A DNA stretch of 64,000 bases, from contig JAVEZQ010000001.1 in the NCBI GenBank assembly GCA_034002905.1, positions 186,001 to 250,000 of the forward strand. The letters are read 5' to 3'. The stretch comes from UBA8914 sp034002905 (GTDB lineage: Bacteria; Pseudomonadota; Alphaproteobacteria; UBA9219). Made by a program: the position numbers and the translations under genes. Below are positions 24,625 through 33,249 of the stretch, piece after piece (within the stretch, counting starts at the first letter, position 1; every line of letters begins with the position of its first letter). A model generated the notes under the pieces. It was not told the DNA's origin. It searched no databases and saw only the letters and a program-made list of their open reading frames with translations.

Positions 24625-24653
24625 TTGACAAAAGCGTTAAAAATGTGTAAAAA
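24625..24653 (+). promoter_or_regulatory. Probable promoter for the regulator/methyltransferase operon
   Basis: TTGACA, a perfect -35 box, is followed after 17 bases by TAAAAA, a weak -10 preceded by TGTG. The predicted start falls just at the left arm of the 15-bp inverted repeat, so a bound repressor would block it. Confidence 0.45.
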
Positions 24654-24663
24654 GACCAACATC

Positions 24664-24699
24664 TACCCATTTTTGGCAAGATTCTGCCCAAAATGGGTA
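24664..24699. promoter_or_regulatory. 15-bp inverted repeat, likely operator, before the HTH gene
   Basis: TACCCATTTTTGGCA and TGCCCAAAATGGGTA are inverted copies with one mismatch and a 6-base spacer. The repeat ends 19 bases before the regulator ATG, between its promoter and ribosome site (AAGAAGGAAG). It suits autoregulation by the encoded HTH dimer. In RNA it could also form a hairpin next to the ribosome site. Confidence 0.6.
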
Positions 24700-24718
24700 A
24701 CTAAAGAAGGAAGCCGCT

Positions 24719-25366
24719 ATGATTAGTGCTGCACAAGTCCGCGCCGCCCGCGCTTTGTTGAAATGGGAAAATACAGATTTAGCCGAGAAGACGGGATTCG
24801 GAAGCAATACGATTAGCCTTATCGAGAATGAAAAAACACAGCCCCGCAGTTCAACTATGGAAAAACTTCAGGCTGTTTTTGAGTCTGCTGGGGTGGAGTT
24901 TACACCCAACGGCGGTGTGCAGTGGACGAGCCATCAGGTCAGGACGTTGACTGGTGTGGGAGGCCTTAAGGCCTTCTTCGATGACGTTAGATATGTCTCA
25001 CAGCATTCGGATGAAGAAATCGTAATTTGCGGTGTTGCTGAGGGTTATCTTGAGGACAAACTGACAGAATATTTGGACTACCACAGAAAAGAGATGGCCC
25101 GTTATGGGAACATAAAGATGCGCTGCCTGATTGAGGAGAGTGACCTTGATTTGGGGGCGTCCGACTATTGCAAGTATCGCTGGCAGGCCAAGGAAAATTT
25201 CTCGAACGTGCCTTTTTATATTTATGGAGACAAGATGGCGATCATCGTGACGACTGCGCCAGAGGATCCTCTAATCTTACTTATTCAAAATCGCACTATT
25301 TCTAGCGCCTACCGACGTCAATTTGAAGCAATGTGGACTGCAGCAATTGAACCTAAAACAGAGTGA
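24719..25366 (+). CDS. XRE-type transcriptional regulator with C-terminal sensor-like domain
   Basis: A 215-residue regulator. The HTH (AQVRAARALLKWENTDLAEKTGFGSNTISLIENEK) is at residues about 5-39. The C-terminal half (from FFDDVRYVSQHSDEEIVICG to PFYIYGDKMAIIVT...FEAMW) resembles phospholipase-D-like/TrmB-type effector domains in layout. It is transcribed with the EgtD-like methyltransferase, whose start lies 9 bases after its stop. It probably controls that gene and itself through the inverted repeat upstream. Confidence 0.75.
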   Translation: MISAAQVRAARALLKWENTDLAEKTGFGSNTISLIENEKTQPRSSTMEKLQAVFESAGVEFTPNGGVQWTSHQVRTLTGVGGLKAFFDDVRYVSQHSDEEIVICGVAEGYLEDKLTEYLDYHRKEMARYGNIKMRCLIEESDLDLGASDYCKYRWQAKENFSNVPFYIYGDKMAIIVTTAPEDPLILLIQNRTISSAYRRQFEAMWTAAIEPKTE

Positions 25367-25374
25367 GGAATGTT

Positions 25375-26310
25375 ATGACGGCATTAGTTAAAGAGAAAAA
25401 TACCCCATCAGGCTTTACAAAGGCTTTGCATGAATGGCTGTCTGGAGAAGTTACCGGCCATCTCGGCACGTATATGTACACTGACGATCAGGACGATCAT
25501 CGGTGGAAGGATGGCCATAGCGCGGAGACGTATTATCTTGGCCGAGACGATAAGGCCACCTTTAATCTTGCCGTTAGCAATCTTGGCATTAACGTAAATA
25601 GCTTTCTAGATCTTGGCCCGGGCGGAGAGGCTTCTGTTCTTGCTAAGAGCGCACCTATCGTGAAAGCGATGGGAGCAATAAATTATTATCCCGTCGACCT
25701 TTCTTCGACGCTTGCCAATGAAGCATTGACAACGATGAAGGCAAACATTGCTGGGCTTGGCGGCCATACAATCATCACGGATTTCTTTGACTCCGTTCCC
25801 GGGGTCAAAGATCAGGCTCTTATAGCCATCATGGGCGGAACCATCGGTAATTTTGAAACCTATACAGATCCCCAGAAGCTACAAGCAAGACTGGCTCAAA
25901 TCTTTTCGCTCTATCGTCGCGCCGTGGGCGAAAACAGCTATTTTCTTGTTAGCTTTGACGCAAATGACAACGGCAAGGAAATTGTTGGCTGTTATGACAA
26001 TCCTGAGTTCGGCGGTCTCGTTCGGACATGCGTTGAACGCAAACTCGACACAAGTGGGTTTGACTATCATGTTGCCTGGACGCCGGAGAATTACCAGCTT
26101 GCGACAGGATTGAAAGCCAACAGAGACCAAATCGTCCGGTTTGATGGGGTAGAATATGCAATTGAGAAGGACGAGTATCTCCCCGTCCTTAATTCATATC
26201 GCTTCCCGGTTTTCTTCGTCACTGAAGCAGCAGAGAAGGCAGGATGGTCTCCTTTGAAAACGTGGACAGCCACGGGCCGCACACATTATATGCTATTTTC
26301 TATGAGCTGA
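25375..26310 (+). CDS. EgtD-type histidine-specific SAM methyltransferase-like protein
   Basis: A 311-residue member of the Methyltransf_33/EgtD family (L-histidine N-alpha-methyltransferase fold). It has DLGPGGEASVL as the SAM loop at about 75-85, PVDLS after beta-2, and MGGTIGNFE, the family hallmark corresponding to PGSTIGNF. No EgtB or other ergothioneine gene lies nearby. The start ATG is preceded by GTGAGG; a GTG 12 bases earlier is possible. It probably methylates histidine or a related amine, but substrate residues cannot be confirmed by eye. Confidence 0.7.
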   Translation: MTALVKEKNTPSGFTKALHEWLSGEVTGHLGTYMYTDDQDDHRWKDGHSAETYYLGRDDKATFNLAVSNLGINVNSFLDLGPGGEASVLAKSAPIVKAMGAINYYPVDLSSTLANEALTTMKANIAGLGGHTIITDFFDSVPGVKDQALIAIMGGTIGNFETYTDPQKLQARLAQIFSLYRRAVGENSYFLVSFDANDNGKEIVGCYDNPEFGGLVRTCVERKLDTSGFDYHVAWTPENYQLATGLKANRDQIVRFDGVEYAIEKDEYLPVLNSYRFPVFFVTEAAEKAGWSPLKTWTATGRTHYMLFSMS

Positions 26311-26320
26311 TTTGATTTCT

Positions 26321-26365
26321 TGCCCCAACGAAAACGGCCTGAAGCTGCCATTTTTCGTTGGGGCA
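26321..26365. terminator. Long hairpin after the EgtD-like gene
   Basis: TGCCCCAACGAAAA and its exact complement TTTTCGTTGGGGCA are 17 bases apart, starting 10 bases after the methyltransferase stop. The arms are 14 bp and perfect; the following strand is T-rich rather than a clean T-run. It separates convergent genes. The next 220 bases, up to the ParB-like gene, are GC-rich with a short inverted repeat (GGCGGGC/GCCCGCC) and no gene that I can support. Confidence 0.55.
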
Positions 26366-26589
26366 TACCTTTCTATTTCATCCAACAACCCTCCAATAAG
26401 GTTGCCAGGCGGCGGGCGTATGGCGGCCCGCCTGATGGGCTCCGGACGGGATCGCCGCCATTCCCATCACCGCGCTTGATCCGCATCTCGTACGGCTTCT
26501 CCTGCGGTCCCGGCGCTTTTGGATCCCGGTCTCCTACATTGGCGCTCAAGGCATGATGACCGAGCAGCCTGCTTCAGAACTCTTGCCGT

Positions 26590-27513
26590 TTACGTTGCTT
26601 CCTTGGCGTTGATGGTTTCTAGCTCAGCGATTTTTTGAAACTGGGTCAGAAACTCCACATGATGACGCGAGAGATATTTTTCGATCTTCGTGTTTTTCAA
26701 GAGGCTGACCAGCCATGTTTTTACGATTGTTAGTTCAAGGACATCCTTTCCGAAAGTCTCTACGATCAACTGGTATTCGCGCTGCAGACTGTCCATCTCG
26801 CTCTCCATGCGCGCCATCTGTTCGGAATCAAGCCCTTTGATGTTTTTCGGCTTTTCTGGATCAACAAGCTGACTCTTGGGGGTGGCCGCAAGCAGGGCGC
26901 GGGCAAATAACTTCGAATAATTGCCAGCATCATTCATCAAGTTTACCGCCTCGATTTGCCTCAAATCCTTCATACGCCGCAACACCTGAAAGGCTACGGT
27001 TGAAACAATCTTGTCTTTCAACAACTCGGCGGCTTCAGCACAAATGCCGTTCAAAAGATCGCGCTTGGCTATAATCTGTTTGACGTCGAGGTTCAGAGCC
27101 TCAGCGATTTTCTTTTCTGAAACGCCGCGTTCGATGGCACGCAAAATCATCTTGTGTTCTTGAATAGTCGAAAGGCGATTGATGTATTTGTTGTAAGTGA
27201 ACGCTTCATCGTCCGTAGACACGAGACATGTGACCGTTTTTTCGCCAATATCTTTGAGCGCTTCGATGCGCATATGGCCATCGAGCAAAATATAGCTGTT
27301 CTTGGCATCTCTGATGACGACTGGCGGTTCAATAATGCCGATGCTCTGGATCGAAGCCAATATTTGAAGATATTTATGGCCTTTGTGCATGCTCGGCGTA
27401 ACAATTTTTACGGGCATGATTTGATCGATTTCAATAGAAACCGTTGCATCCTTAAAGCCGGCCTTGATTTGAGTTTGGGGCAATCCTTCCAAAGGTGGCG
27501 TCTTCTTAGGCAC
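26590..27513 (-). CDS. ParB/RepB-like nuclease-domain protein (2)
   Basis: A 307-residue ParB-family protein. The N-terminal ParB/Srx-like domain has YILLDGHMRIEALK (the GHxR box, with L-D-G-H) at about residues 73-86. Then comes a helix-turn-helix (SEKKIAEALNLDVKQIIAKRDLLNGI) and a RepB-like C-terminal region. The GTG start overlaps the stop of the preceding ParB-like gene by 8 bases, with AAAGG in front. It forms a three-gene unit with the serine recombinase, so it probably helps control or partition the element rather than the chromosome. Confidence 0.8.
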   Translation of the reverse strand: MPKKTPPLEGLPQTQIKAGFKDATVSIEIDQIMPVKIVTPSMHKGHKYLQILASIQSIGIIEPPVVIRDAKNSYILLDGHMRIEALKDIGEKTVTCLVSTDDEAFTYNKYINRLSTIQEHKMILRAIERGVSEKKIAEALNLDVKQIIAKRDLLNGICAEAAELLKDKIVSTVAFQVLRRMKDLRQIEAVNLMNDAGNYSKLFARALLAATPKSQLVDPEKPKNIKGLDSEQMARMESEMDSLQREYQLIVETFGKDVLELTIVKTWLVSLLKNTKIEKYLSRHHVEFLTQFQKIAELETINAKEAT

Positions 27514-28420
27514 GATGGGAACCTTTCTCGTTTATCAAAGAATGCAGCGGTTTCGGTAAAGTCTTAATACCTTCGGCGCGAAGCAGATTTTTGAAATTCT
27601 CGTCGCGCAAAAGCTGGCGCAACGCTTCCGTGACGAACAAAAGATGGTGGCTGACGATTTCAGCCTTGCGGGTCATAAGCCGTTTGCGGTCGACCTCTTT
27701 ATGATAGATTTTGAGCACATCCTGAACCGAGAGAGGACGGTCACTTTTTCCGCTTTTATGCCGATGGGAGGATTCAAAGGATTTCCCTAGACGTTTTCTC
27801 ATGCCTATCAGATTCTTGACCCGCATTAGCTTTTTCCCGCGCATTTGCTTCGAGGCATAAAGCTCCTCAAGTACGCGTTGTTCGTCTTCTGGACATTCGA
27901 CAAGACTCATTGCCAAATGCATCGGGATCGTTCCGCTTTCGACGGCGGAAAGAAGCCGATCTTCTCCGCTATCCATAAGTTTAAGAACGCTGTTCAGATA
28001 CTCGGGGGTCAGGCCTGTTTTTTCGGCAATCTGCTTTGTTTTGTACCCTTGCTTGCGTAATTGCGCGATGGCCTTGAGAAGATCGACTGACCTGTGCTGT
28101 CGCCGCGCCATGTTCTCGACAAGGCTCATGACGAGGGCGTCTTCTTCGCTGACGTCAAGAACGATAGCTGGAATCGTCGTCTGTCCGCAGGCCAAAAAGG
28201 TTTCGACGCGGCCTTCACCACAAATCAGATCGTATTCCTTGCCATCCTCCTTGGACTTACGCGGCGCGACCGTTATGGGACGTTTAAGCCCGACTTTGGT
28301 TATGTTCGTAGCAATGTCAAAAAAGACCTTCTGATTACGGGCTCGCGTGTTCAGAATGTTAATCTTCTCGACGGGAATCCATTTGATTTCCGAAGCGCGG
28401 TTGCCTTTCCCGGTGCTCAT
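27506..28420 (-). CDS. ParB/RepB-like nuclease-domain protein (1)
   Basis: A 304-residue ParB-family protein with the N-terminal box YDLICGEGRVETFLACG (GExR motif), EDALVMSLVENMARRQH (the conserved LxENxxR stretch), and an HTH (KTKQIAEKTGLTPEYLNSVLKLM). The C-terminal half is helical and basic, like plasmid RepB proteins. Its ATG overlaps the recombinase stop by 4 bases. Paired with a second, diverged ParB-like gene downstream. Confidence 0.85.
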   Translation of the reverse strand: MSTGKGNRASEIKWIPVEKINILNTRARNQKVFFDIATNITKVGLKRPITVAPRKSKEDGKEYDLICGEGRVETFLACGQTTIPAIVLDVSEEDALVMSLVENMARRQHRSVDLLKAIAQLRKQGYKTKQIAEKTGLTPEYLNSVLKLMDSGEDRLLSAVESGTIPMHLAMSLVECPEDEQRVLEELYASKQMRGKKLMRVKNLIGMRKRLGKSFESSHRHKSGKSDRPLSVQDVLKIYHKEVDRKRLMTRKAEIVSHHLLFVTEALRQLLRDENFKNLLRAEGIKTLPKPLHSLINEKGSHRA

Positions 28421-30051
28421 GCGACCTCCGGCAACGCCATGCGCTCGGTCAACTGAAAGAAAGGCTGCAGATCGTCAAAGCGATAGGCATCAAGCGCAAA
28501 GTGATTGTCTTCCGCCAGACGAAGTTTCGGGTTTTCGATATCGATGGCAGGAAGAATGTAATAATCGAAGGCCTTTTTGTTTTCCGCGTCCATGCGGATC
28601 GCAACCGTGATATCGGGACGCAGGCCGGTATCGAACCGGACGTTCCAGCGCAAGGAACCAGCTTCCGTTCGTTGGCATCTGGCAAGAACGACTGAGACTT
28701 TCAGTTCGTCGTTGACGATCAGCAAATCATTCTGGATCTCGCGGTGAACCGTGCCGCCTTGTTCCTTGATTTTACGGATCGCGTCTTCAACGATTTCAGG
28801 GTAGAGCTTGCGAAGATATCGATTGATCTCCTGATACGAATAGTCAATGCCGGGATCATATCCGATCAACTGATAGGCTCTGACAAGGCCGCCAAAGCGG
28901 TGGGCATAGGCGGCGCTGGAGGGCAGGCCTTCCTCTTCATCGATCATAATGCCGGACAGCTTTTTCTCCCGCTGATAAAGGCTTTTGAGCTTTTCAAGCA
29001 TTTCATCATCGCTCAAACGCCTGCTGCGCGCCAAGATGATGCCTTGAGCCGTGTAGAAGAGGCGCGTATCGACAATGGCCTCGAAGGCGCCTTCGGCGCG
29101 GACCCACATGTTGGGCGTGTTGATGACCCGCCGTTTTTTGAGCTTGAAGGACCGGCGGTTAAAGACGTTGTTGCCGATGTATTTCTCGTTGATCAGGATT
29201 TGATGAACGGTCGCGCGGGTCCACGGGCGGCCAAGATCTGTGAGAACGCCTTTCGCGTTGAGCCTTGCAGCAATTTCGCTTTCTTGTAGCCCGTCTTGCG
29301 TAAAGGTTTTGTATATCCATTGGACGTTTTTGGTTTCCTCTTCGGGGCCCGGCATGAGAATGACGCGATCCGTTTGGAGGGACTTCATCTCTCCGTACTT
29401 CAGCTCGCTTTTTTTGTTCCTTTGCTCATCGACAAGGACTCGGCGAAGGCCGTATCCCGCATGGCCACCCTGACGAAATCCCAATTCAATCAGACGGCAT
29501 TGTCCCGCAAAGACTTTACAGGATAGTTCGCGGCTGTATTCCCCGGCCATCGCGCGTTTTACGCCTTTAACGATGGTCGAAACAGGGCTGCCATCGTTTT
29601 CGAATTGCTCGGCAACGTACTGAACATCCATGCCTGCGCGGCGGCAGATATATTCGTAATAGGCGCTTTCGTCCGCATCCTGAAAGCGACCCCAGCGCGT
29701 CACGTCCAGAACCAGAATGACCTGAAAGTCGGCGTTCCCTGACTGAACATCCGCGATTAGCTGTTGTAGGGCATCACGGCCATCGAGTTTCAGCCCGCTT
29801 TTCCCGGCGTCCGCATAGGTTCTGACGATTTTGATTTTGCGATGTTCAGCATATTCGCGGATCGCCTTTTCTTGGTTCTGTGTCGAATATTTCTGGTGAT
29901 CCGTCGACATGCGGACATACATGGCCGCCCGCAGGTTGCCTGGGACACTTTCCTGCGGATGGGGCGCAGGGGACGATGTCCCCTGATCGTTCTCTTTGCT
30001 TCCAAACATACAAAAATCCTGTTCTGGCCTGCCGTTGCGATAGGCCAACAT
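28417..30051 (-). CDS. Large serine recombinase (resolvase family)
   Basis: A 544-residue serine recombinase. The N-terminal resolvase domain has the nucleophile Ser in MYVRMSTDHQKYST at about residues 44-57, and Arg residues in DVTRWGRFQDADES. A Recombinase domain follows (EIAARLNAKGVLTDLGRPWTRATVHQILINEKYIGN), then a long C-terminal region. It probably integrates, excises or inverts its element. GGAGAATTTG precedes the chosen ATG; an ATG 42 bases further in (MFGSKE) also has AGGA. It is the first gene of the recombinase-ParB-ParB unit. Confidence 0.85.
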   Translation of the reverse strand: MLAYRNGRPEQDFCMFGSKENDQGTSSPAPHPQESVPGNLRAAMYVRMSTDHQKYSTQNQEKAIREYAEHRKIKIVRTYADAGKSGLKLDGRDALQQLIADVQSGNADFQVILVLDVTRWGRFQDADESAYYEYICRRAGMDVQYVAEQFENDGSPVSTIVKGVKRAMAGEYSRELSCKVFAGQCRLIELGFRQGGHAGYGLRRVLVDEQRNKKSELKYGEMKSLQTDRVILMPGPEEETKNVQWIYKTFTQDGLQESEIAARLNAKGVLTDLGRPWTRATVHQILINEKYIGNNVFNRRSFKLKKRRVINTPNMWVRAEGAFEAIVDTRLFYTAQGIILARSRRLSDDEMLEKLKSLYQREKKLSGIMIDEEEGLPSSAAYAHRFGGLVRAYQLIGYDPGIDYSYQEINRYLRKLYPEIVEDAIRKIKEQGGTVHREIQNDLLIVNDELKVSVVLARCQRTEAGSLRWNVRFDTGLRPDITVAIRMDAENKKAFDYYILPAIDIENPKLRLAEDNHFALDAYRFDDLQPFFQLTERMALPEVA

Positions 30052-30055
30052 TCAA

Positions 30056-30089
30056 ATTCTCCATGCCCAAAAACTTAACCATGGAGAAT
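30056..30089. promoter_or_regulatory. 10-bp inverted repeat carrying ribosome sites for both divergent genes
   Basis: ATTCTCCATG and CATGGAGAAT are exact inverted copies 14 bases apart in the 42-base gap between recombinase and HTH genes. Each arm supplies GGAGAA as ribosome site for one gene. The gap is too short for two ordinary promoters, so the promoters must lie inside the opposite genes and the two mRNAs would have complementary 5' ends. Confidence 0.55.
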
Positions 30090-30093
30090 CGCT

Positions 30094-30693
30094 ATGTCTT
30101 TCAAAAAGGGAGCCCCAAGTTTTCCACTCACGATCATCACGAAAAGCTGTTCAACCTATCGCGAGAAAATAGCCTCAGAAATTGCTTCGGCCCTGCGTCA
30201 GGAGTATGGAAGAAAGCTTCCACCGAGCAAGAAGATCGCTAAGAACACCGACACAACGGCACGCGCCGTTAAAAACTGGTTTTCCGGTAGAAACGCGCCG
30301 GATTCTGCCAATTTGATCCTCCTCATGCAGTATTCAGATGCCGTGCTCACGACCGTGTTGCAACTGGCAAACAGGCACTATCTTGTTCCGCATATTATGC
30401 CGTCTGAACTAGGCGACATTTTGAAGATCGGGGCCAATGTTGGGGCTGCACAGGGACCTATAAACGAGCTCAAAAGGGGACCTATAAAACTCGAATCGGA
30501 CAATTCTCTCTTGCGTCAAGAATGGTTTGTCGATCAAATCCGCGAAGATAAATCACCTTCCGCTGCCTCCATCGCCCTATACTGGGGTGTTGGCCTTAAA
30601 AGGGCAAAGAAAGACATTCAGGCCCTTAAAGAGCGCGGCGCGATAGCTTTTGTTGGCGCCAAAAAGAACGGGAGGTACGAACTCATCGAATAA
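30094..30693 (+). CDS. HTH-containing DNA-binding protein, divergent to the recombinase
   Basis: A 199-residue protein. An N-terminal HTH-like region (PPSKKIAKNTDTTARAVKNWFSGRNAP, residues about 43-70) resembles phage or transposon regulators. The C-terminal part (SAASIALYWGVGLKRAKKDIQALKERGAIAFVG) looks like a winged helix. GGAGAATCGCT precedes the ATG. Its divergent arrangement suggests that it controls the recombinase unit. Confidence 0.65.
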   Translation: MSFKKGAPSFPLTIITKSCSTYREKIASEIASALRQEYGRKLPPSKKIAKNTDTTARAVKNWFSGRNAPDSANLILLMQYSDAVLTTVLQLANRHYLVPHIMPSELGDILKIGANVGAAQGPINELKRGPIKLESDNSLLRQEWFVDQIREDKSPSAASIALYWGVGLKRAKKDIQALKERGAIAFVGAKKNGRYELIE

Positions 30694-30708
30694 ACCCGAG
30701 GGAAGGCA

Positions 30709-30951
30709 TCAGCCTGGAAGAAGCGAGGGAGAGCAATCATCTTGGCATAGTGGCTCTCCCTGATCCTTTCGTGTTTCTTGTCTGACCGACGCTTCTTCAT
30801 AAGCCTCGATGTCTGAGAGTCGGTAGAGGACGTGGCCACCGATTTTCATATATAGTGGGCCTTTGCCATAACGGCGCCAGTGATCGAGGGTTCCAGTCGA
30901 AAGGTCCCAGCGCTCGGACAATTGCTTGACGCTAAAATGATGGTTGCTCAT
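30709..30951 (-). CDS. AlpA/excisionase-like HTH protein
   Basis: An 80-residue protein of the HTH_17 type: FSVKQLSERWDLSTGTLDHWRRYGKGPLYMKIGGHVLYRLSDIEAYEEA. Such proteins act as excisionases or AlpA-type activators of integrase genes. AGGAGAAAAT precedes the ATG, which argues against the 8-residue longer frame. It converges on the HTH gene and lies close to the Fic and broken integrase genes. Confidence 0.75.
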   Translation of the reverse strand: MSNHHFSVKQLSERWDLSTGTLDHWRRYGKGPLYMKIGGHVLYRLSDIEAYEEASVRQETRKDQGEPLCQDDCSPSLLPG

Positions 30952-31092
30952 ATTTTCTCCTTTGACGGGATACATGCTTCCGTTTGGGGAGAAGTCCAGA
31001 AAAATAGGGCCTAAATGGAGCTTGATTTATCGGCAATATATCGGCATAATAACGGCATTGAAAGCGCTGTTTAACCGCAAAGGCTAAAGCCC

Positions 31093-32196
31093 ATGTCTAG
31101 CAAGTTTGCCCTCATCTTTACGATCACGCCAGCCGCCGCCAAAGCGCTGATGCGGATTGAGGCGGTGAGGCAGGTTTTTTCTGATCTGCCGATTACGCCG
31201 CAAATGCTGACCCACTTGCGGGAAACGGCGCGGCTGTTCTCGACGCATTATTCCACGATGATCGAGGGCAATCGCCTGACGCAGGCGCAGGTGGCCAAGG
31301 TGATCGAGAAGGATCAGCATTTTCCGGGACGCGAGCGCGATCAGTCCGAGGTTAAAGGCTATTACGCCGCCTTAGATGAAACCGAGCGTATGGCGCGACG
31401 GGGTGGTCCTGTTACGGAAGCCCTTATCCAAAAACTCCATGCGTTGGTGGAAGGCGGAGGCAAGACGCGGGTCAAACCGACGCCTTACCGCGACGGTCAG
31501 AACGTCATTCGTGATGCGCGGTCGCGCGGCATTGTCTATATGCCGCCGGAGGCCAAGGATGTGCCGAAGCTTATGAAGCAGATGGTCACATGGATTGGTA
31601 AGCGGGATGATTTGCCTGTCCCCGTTCGCGCGGGGCTTGCCCATTATCAGTTTGCGACGATCCATCCTTATTATGACGGCAATGGACGTACGGCACGTCT
31701 TTTGACGACGCTCATTCTCCATTTGAACGGTTATGACCTTAAGGGGCTTTATGCGCTTGAGGAATACTATGCGCGAAATCTGCCTGCCTATTACGACGCC
31801 ATCAGCATCGGCCCGTCGCATAATTACTACATGGGCCGAGCCGAGGCTGATGTGACGAAGTGGGTGACTTACTTTGTGGTCGGCATGGCCGAGGCGTTTG
31901 AGAAAGTCTGTGACCAAGCCGCCAGCGAACAACGCAAGGGCCACAAGGATCAATCCAAGCTTCTGCGCACGCTGGACGCCAAACAGCGCAAGGCGCTGGG
32001 GTTGTTTCAGGACAGCCAAGAGATCGGCGCCAAAGACATCGCGGCCTTGTTTGGCTACGCCCCGCGCACAGCCTCGCTCCTATGTCAGAAATGGGTGGAG
32101 GCAGGGTTTCTTGAAATCGTTTCAGAATCCCGTAAAACCCGCAGTTACAAGCTGGCGAAACGATACGAAGCGATGCTTGCCGAAGAGGAAAGATAG
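31093..32196 (+). CDS. Fic family protein (AMPylator), class II
   Basis: A 367-residue Fic-domain protein. The catalytic motif HPYYDGNGRTAR (HPFxxGNGR class) is at about residues 192-203, and the flap and substrate region is QNVIRDARSRGIVYMPP. An N-terminal inhibitory helix with STMIEGN ([S/T]xxxE[G/N]) near residue 55 marks a self-inhibited class II enzyme. A winged-helix-like C-terminus (IGAKDIAALFGYAPRTASLLCQKWVEAGFLE) follows. It transfers AMP or a related nucleotide to a protein target, unknown here. AAAGG lies upstream of the ATG. Confidence 0.9.
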   Translation: MSSKFALIFTITPAAAKALMRIEAVRQVFSDLPITPQMLTHLRETARLFSTHYSTMIEGNRLTQAQVAKVIEKDQHFPGRERDQSEVKGYYAALDETERMARRGGPVTEALIQKLHALVEGGGKTRVKPTPYRDGQNVIRDARSRGIVYMPPEAKDVPKLMKQMVTWIGKRDDLPVPVRAGLAHYQFATIHPYYDGNGRTARLLTTLILHLNGYDLKGLYALEEYYARNLPAYYDAISIGPSHNYYMGRAEADVTKWVTYFVVGMAEAFEKVCDQAASEQRKGHKDQSKLLRTLDAKQRKALGLFQDSQEIGAKDIAALFGYAPRTASLLCQKWVEAGFLEIVSESRKTRSYKLAKRYEAMLAEEER

Positions 32197-32398
32197 ACGG
32201 ATGGGGGAAGGAGTTTAGAATAATCTGGAATGCGTTTAGATTTCCGCCTAAATCAGCCTGTTTTCGCCCCTATTAAAACGAGCCTGTATGGGCTGGCCAG
32301 CAAGTTTTAGGTTGTGCCGCAACTCCACCGCCATTACTTTATAGATCAATGGCTTACATATAGTTTTTCCGGTGTGCCACGCAAGTGGAGTATCGACC

Positions 32399-33199
32399 AT
32401 GCATGTACCGCACTATCTGACGCTTTCCAGACACCAAGTTTACTACTTCCGCTTTCCAATCCCTGCGATCCTGCACCCTGAAGGCAAACCAAGCCATATC
32501 AGGCTATCCCTTGAAACCCGCTGCCCCAAGGAAGCGTTGCGCCTAGCCCGTGGCCTTGCGTATCTTGGTGATAGGCTTTTATCGAACCCGGCGGTGCAGA
32601 ATATGAATCATTCAGAAATCAGGGCAGTCCTACACGGGCACTTTAAGGAGCTTCGGGAGCAGGTAAAGGCTAAGCTCAACAGGCTGGGGCCCTTCACCAA
32701 GCAAGAGAAGCTGGCCCATGAGAAAGCCTATGGCGAGGCTCTGGAGGCTTACGAGACAGAGAACTACGAGAAGATTGCAACAAAGCCCTGCCTTGCCGAG
32801 ATCATCAACAGATACGATATGCCGATTAAGGCAAAGTCTCCGGCCTATCAGGTTCTTCAGCGTGAATACGTCTTGCAGGTGCAACACTGCACAAAAAGCA
32901 TTCTTGAATGGAATGCTGATTATGAGCGCGTGAACTTTAGTACCGATCCGGCTAATGGCTATGGCCGCAACCTTGGTCGGTGGTTCAACGAAACGTTACT
33001 CGTAAAGCTGAAAATAAAAAGGCCTGAGCTTGTCTTTCACAGTTTCCGGCACACTTTTTCAACAAGACTGGCACGTGCTGGCGTCGATTTATCGTTAATC
33101 AGACGTTTGGTTGGGCATGTCGAAAGTGACACGCTTAACAAGTACTATTTGAAAGGGCCGTTAATGCCCCAGCTTAAGGAAGTTGTAGAAAAACTCTAA
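32399..33199 (+). pseudogene. Internally deleted tyrosine recombinase/integrase
   Basis: A 266-residue remnant of a DUF6538-type phage integrase (usual length about 400-550). The N-terminal part (PHYLTLSRHQVYYFRFPIP..., RLSLETRCPKEALRLAR) and the C-terminal catalytic end are intact: FHSFRHTFSTRLARAGV contains HxxR, LVGHVES the third His, and NKYY the nucleophilic Tyr. The segment that should carry the first catalytic Arg and the core-binding domain is missing, and the frame stays open across the junction. Probably inactive; an in-frame deletion fits best. Confidence 0.75.
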
Positions 33200-33249
33200 T
33201 CCCTTCCTGCAATCTGTTTCTTTTGATTTGACCAAGAATCTGCAAACCT

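Noticed and set aside
24664..24699. Terminator
   Set aside because: No T-run follows the inverted repeat, and it lies between a promoter and the ribosome site of the gene it would cut off.
32219..32398. Attachment site next to the integrase
   Set aside because: No sequence here matches the tRNA-Ser 3' end or another repeat in the window.
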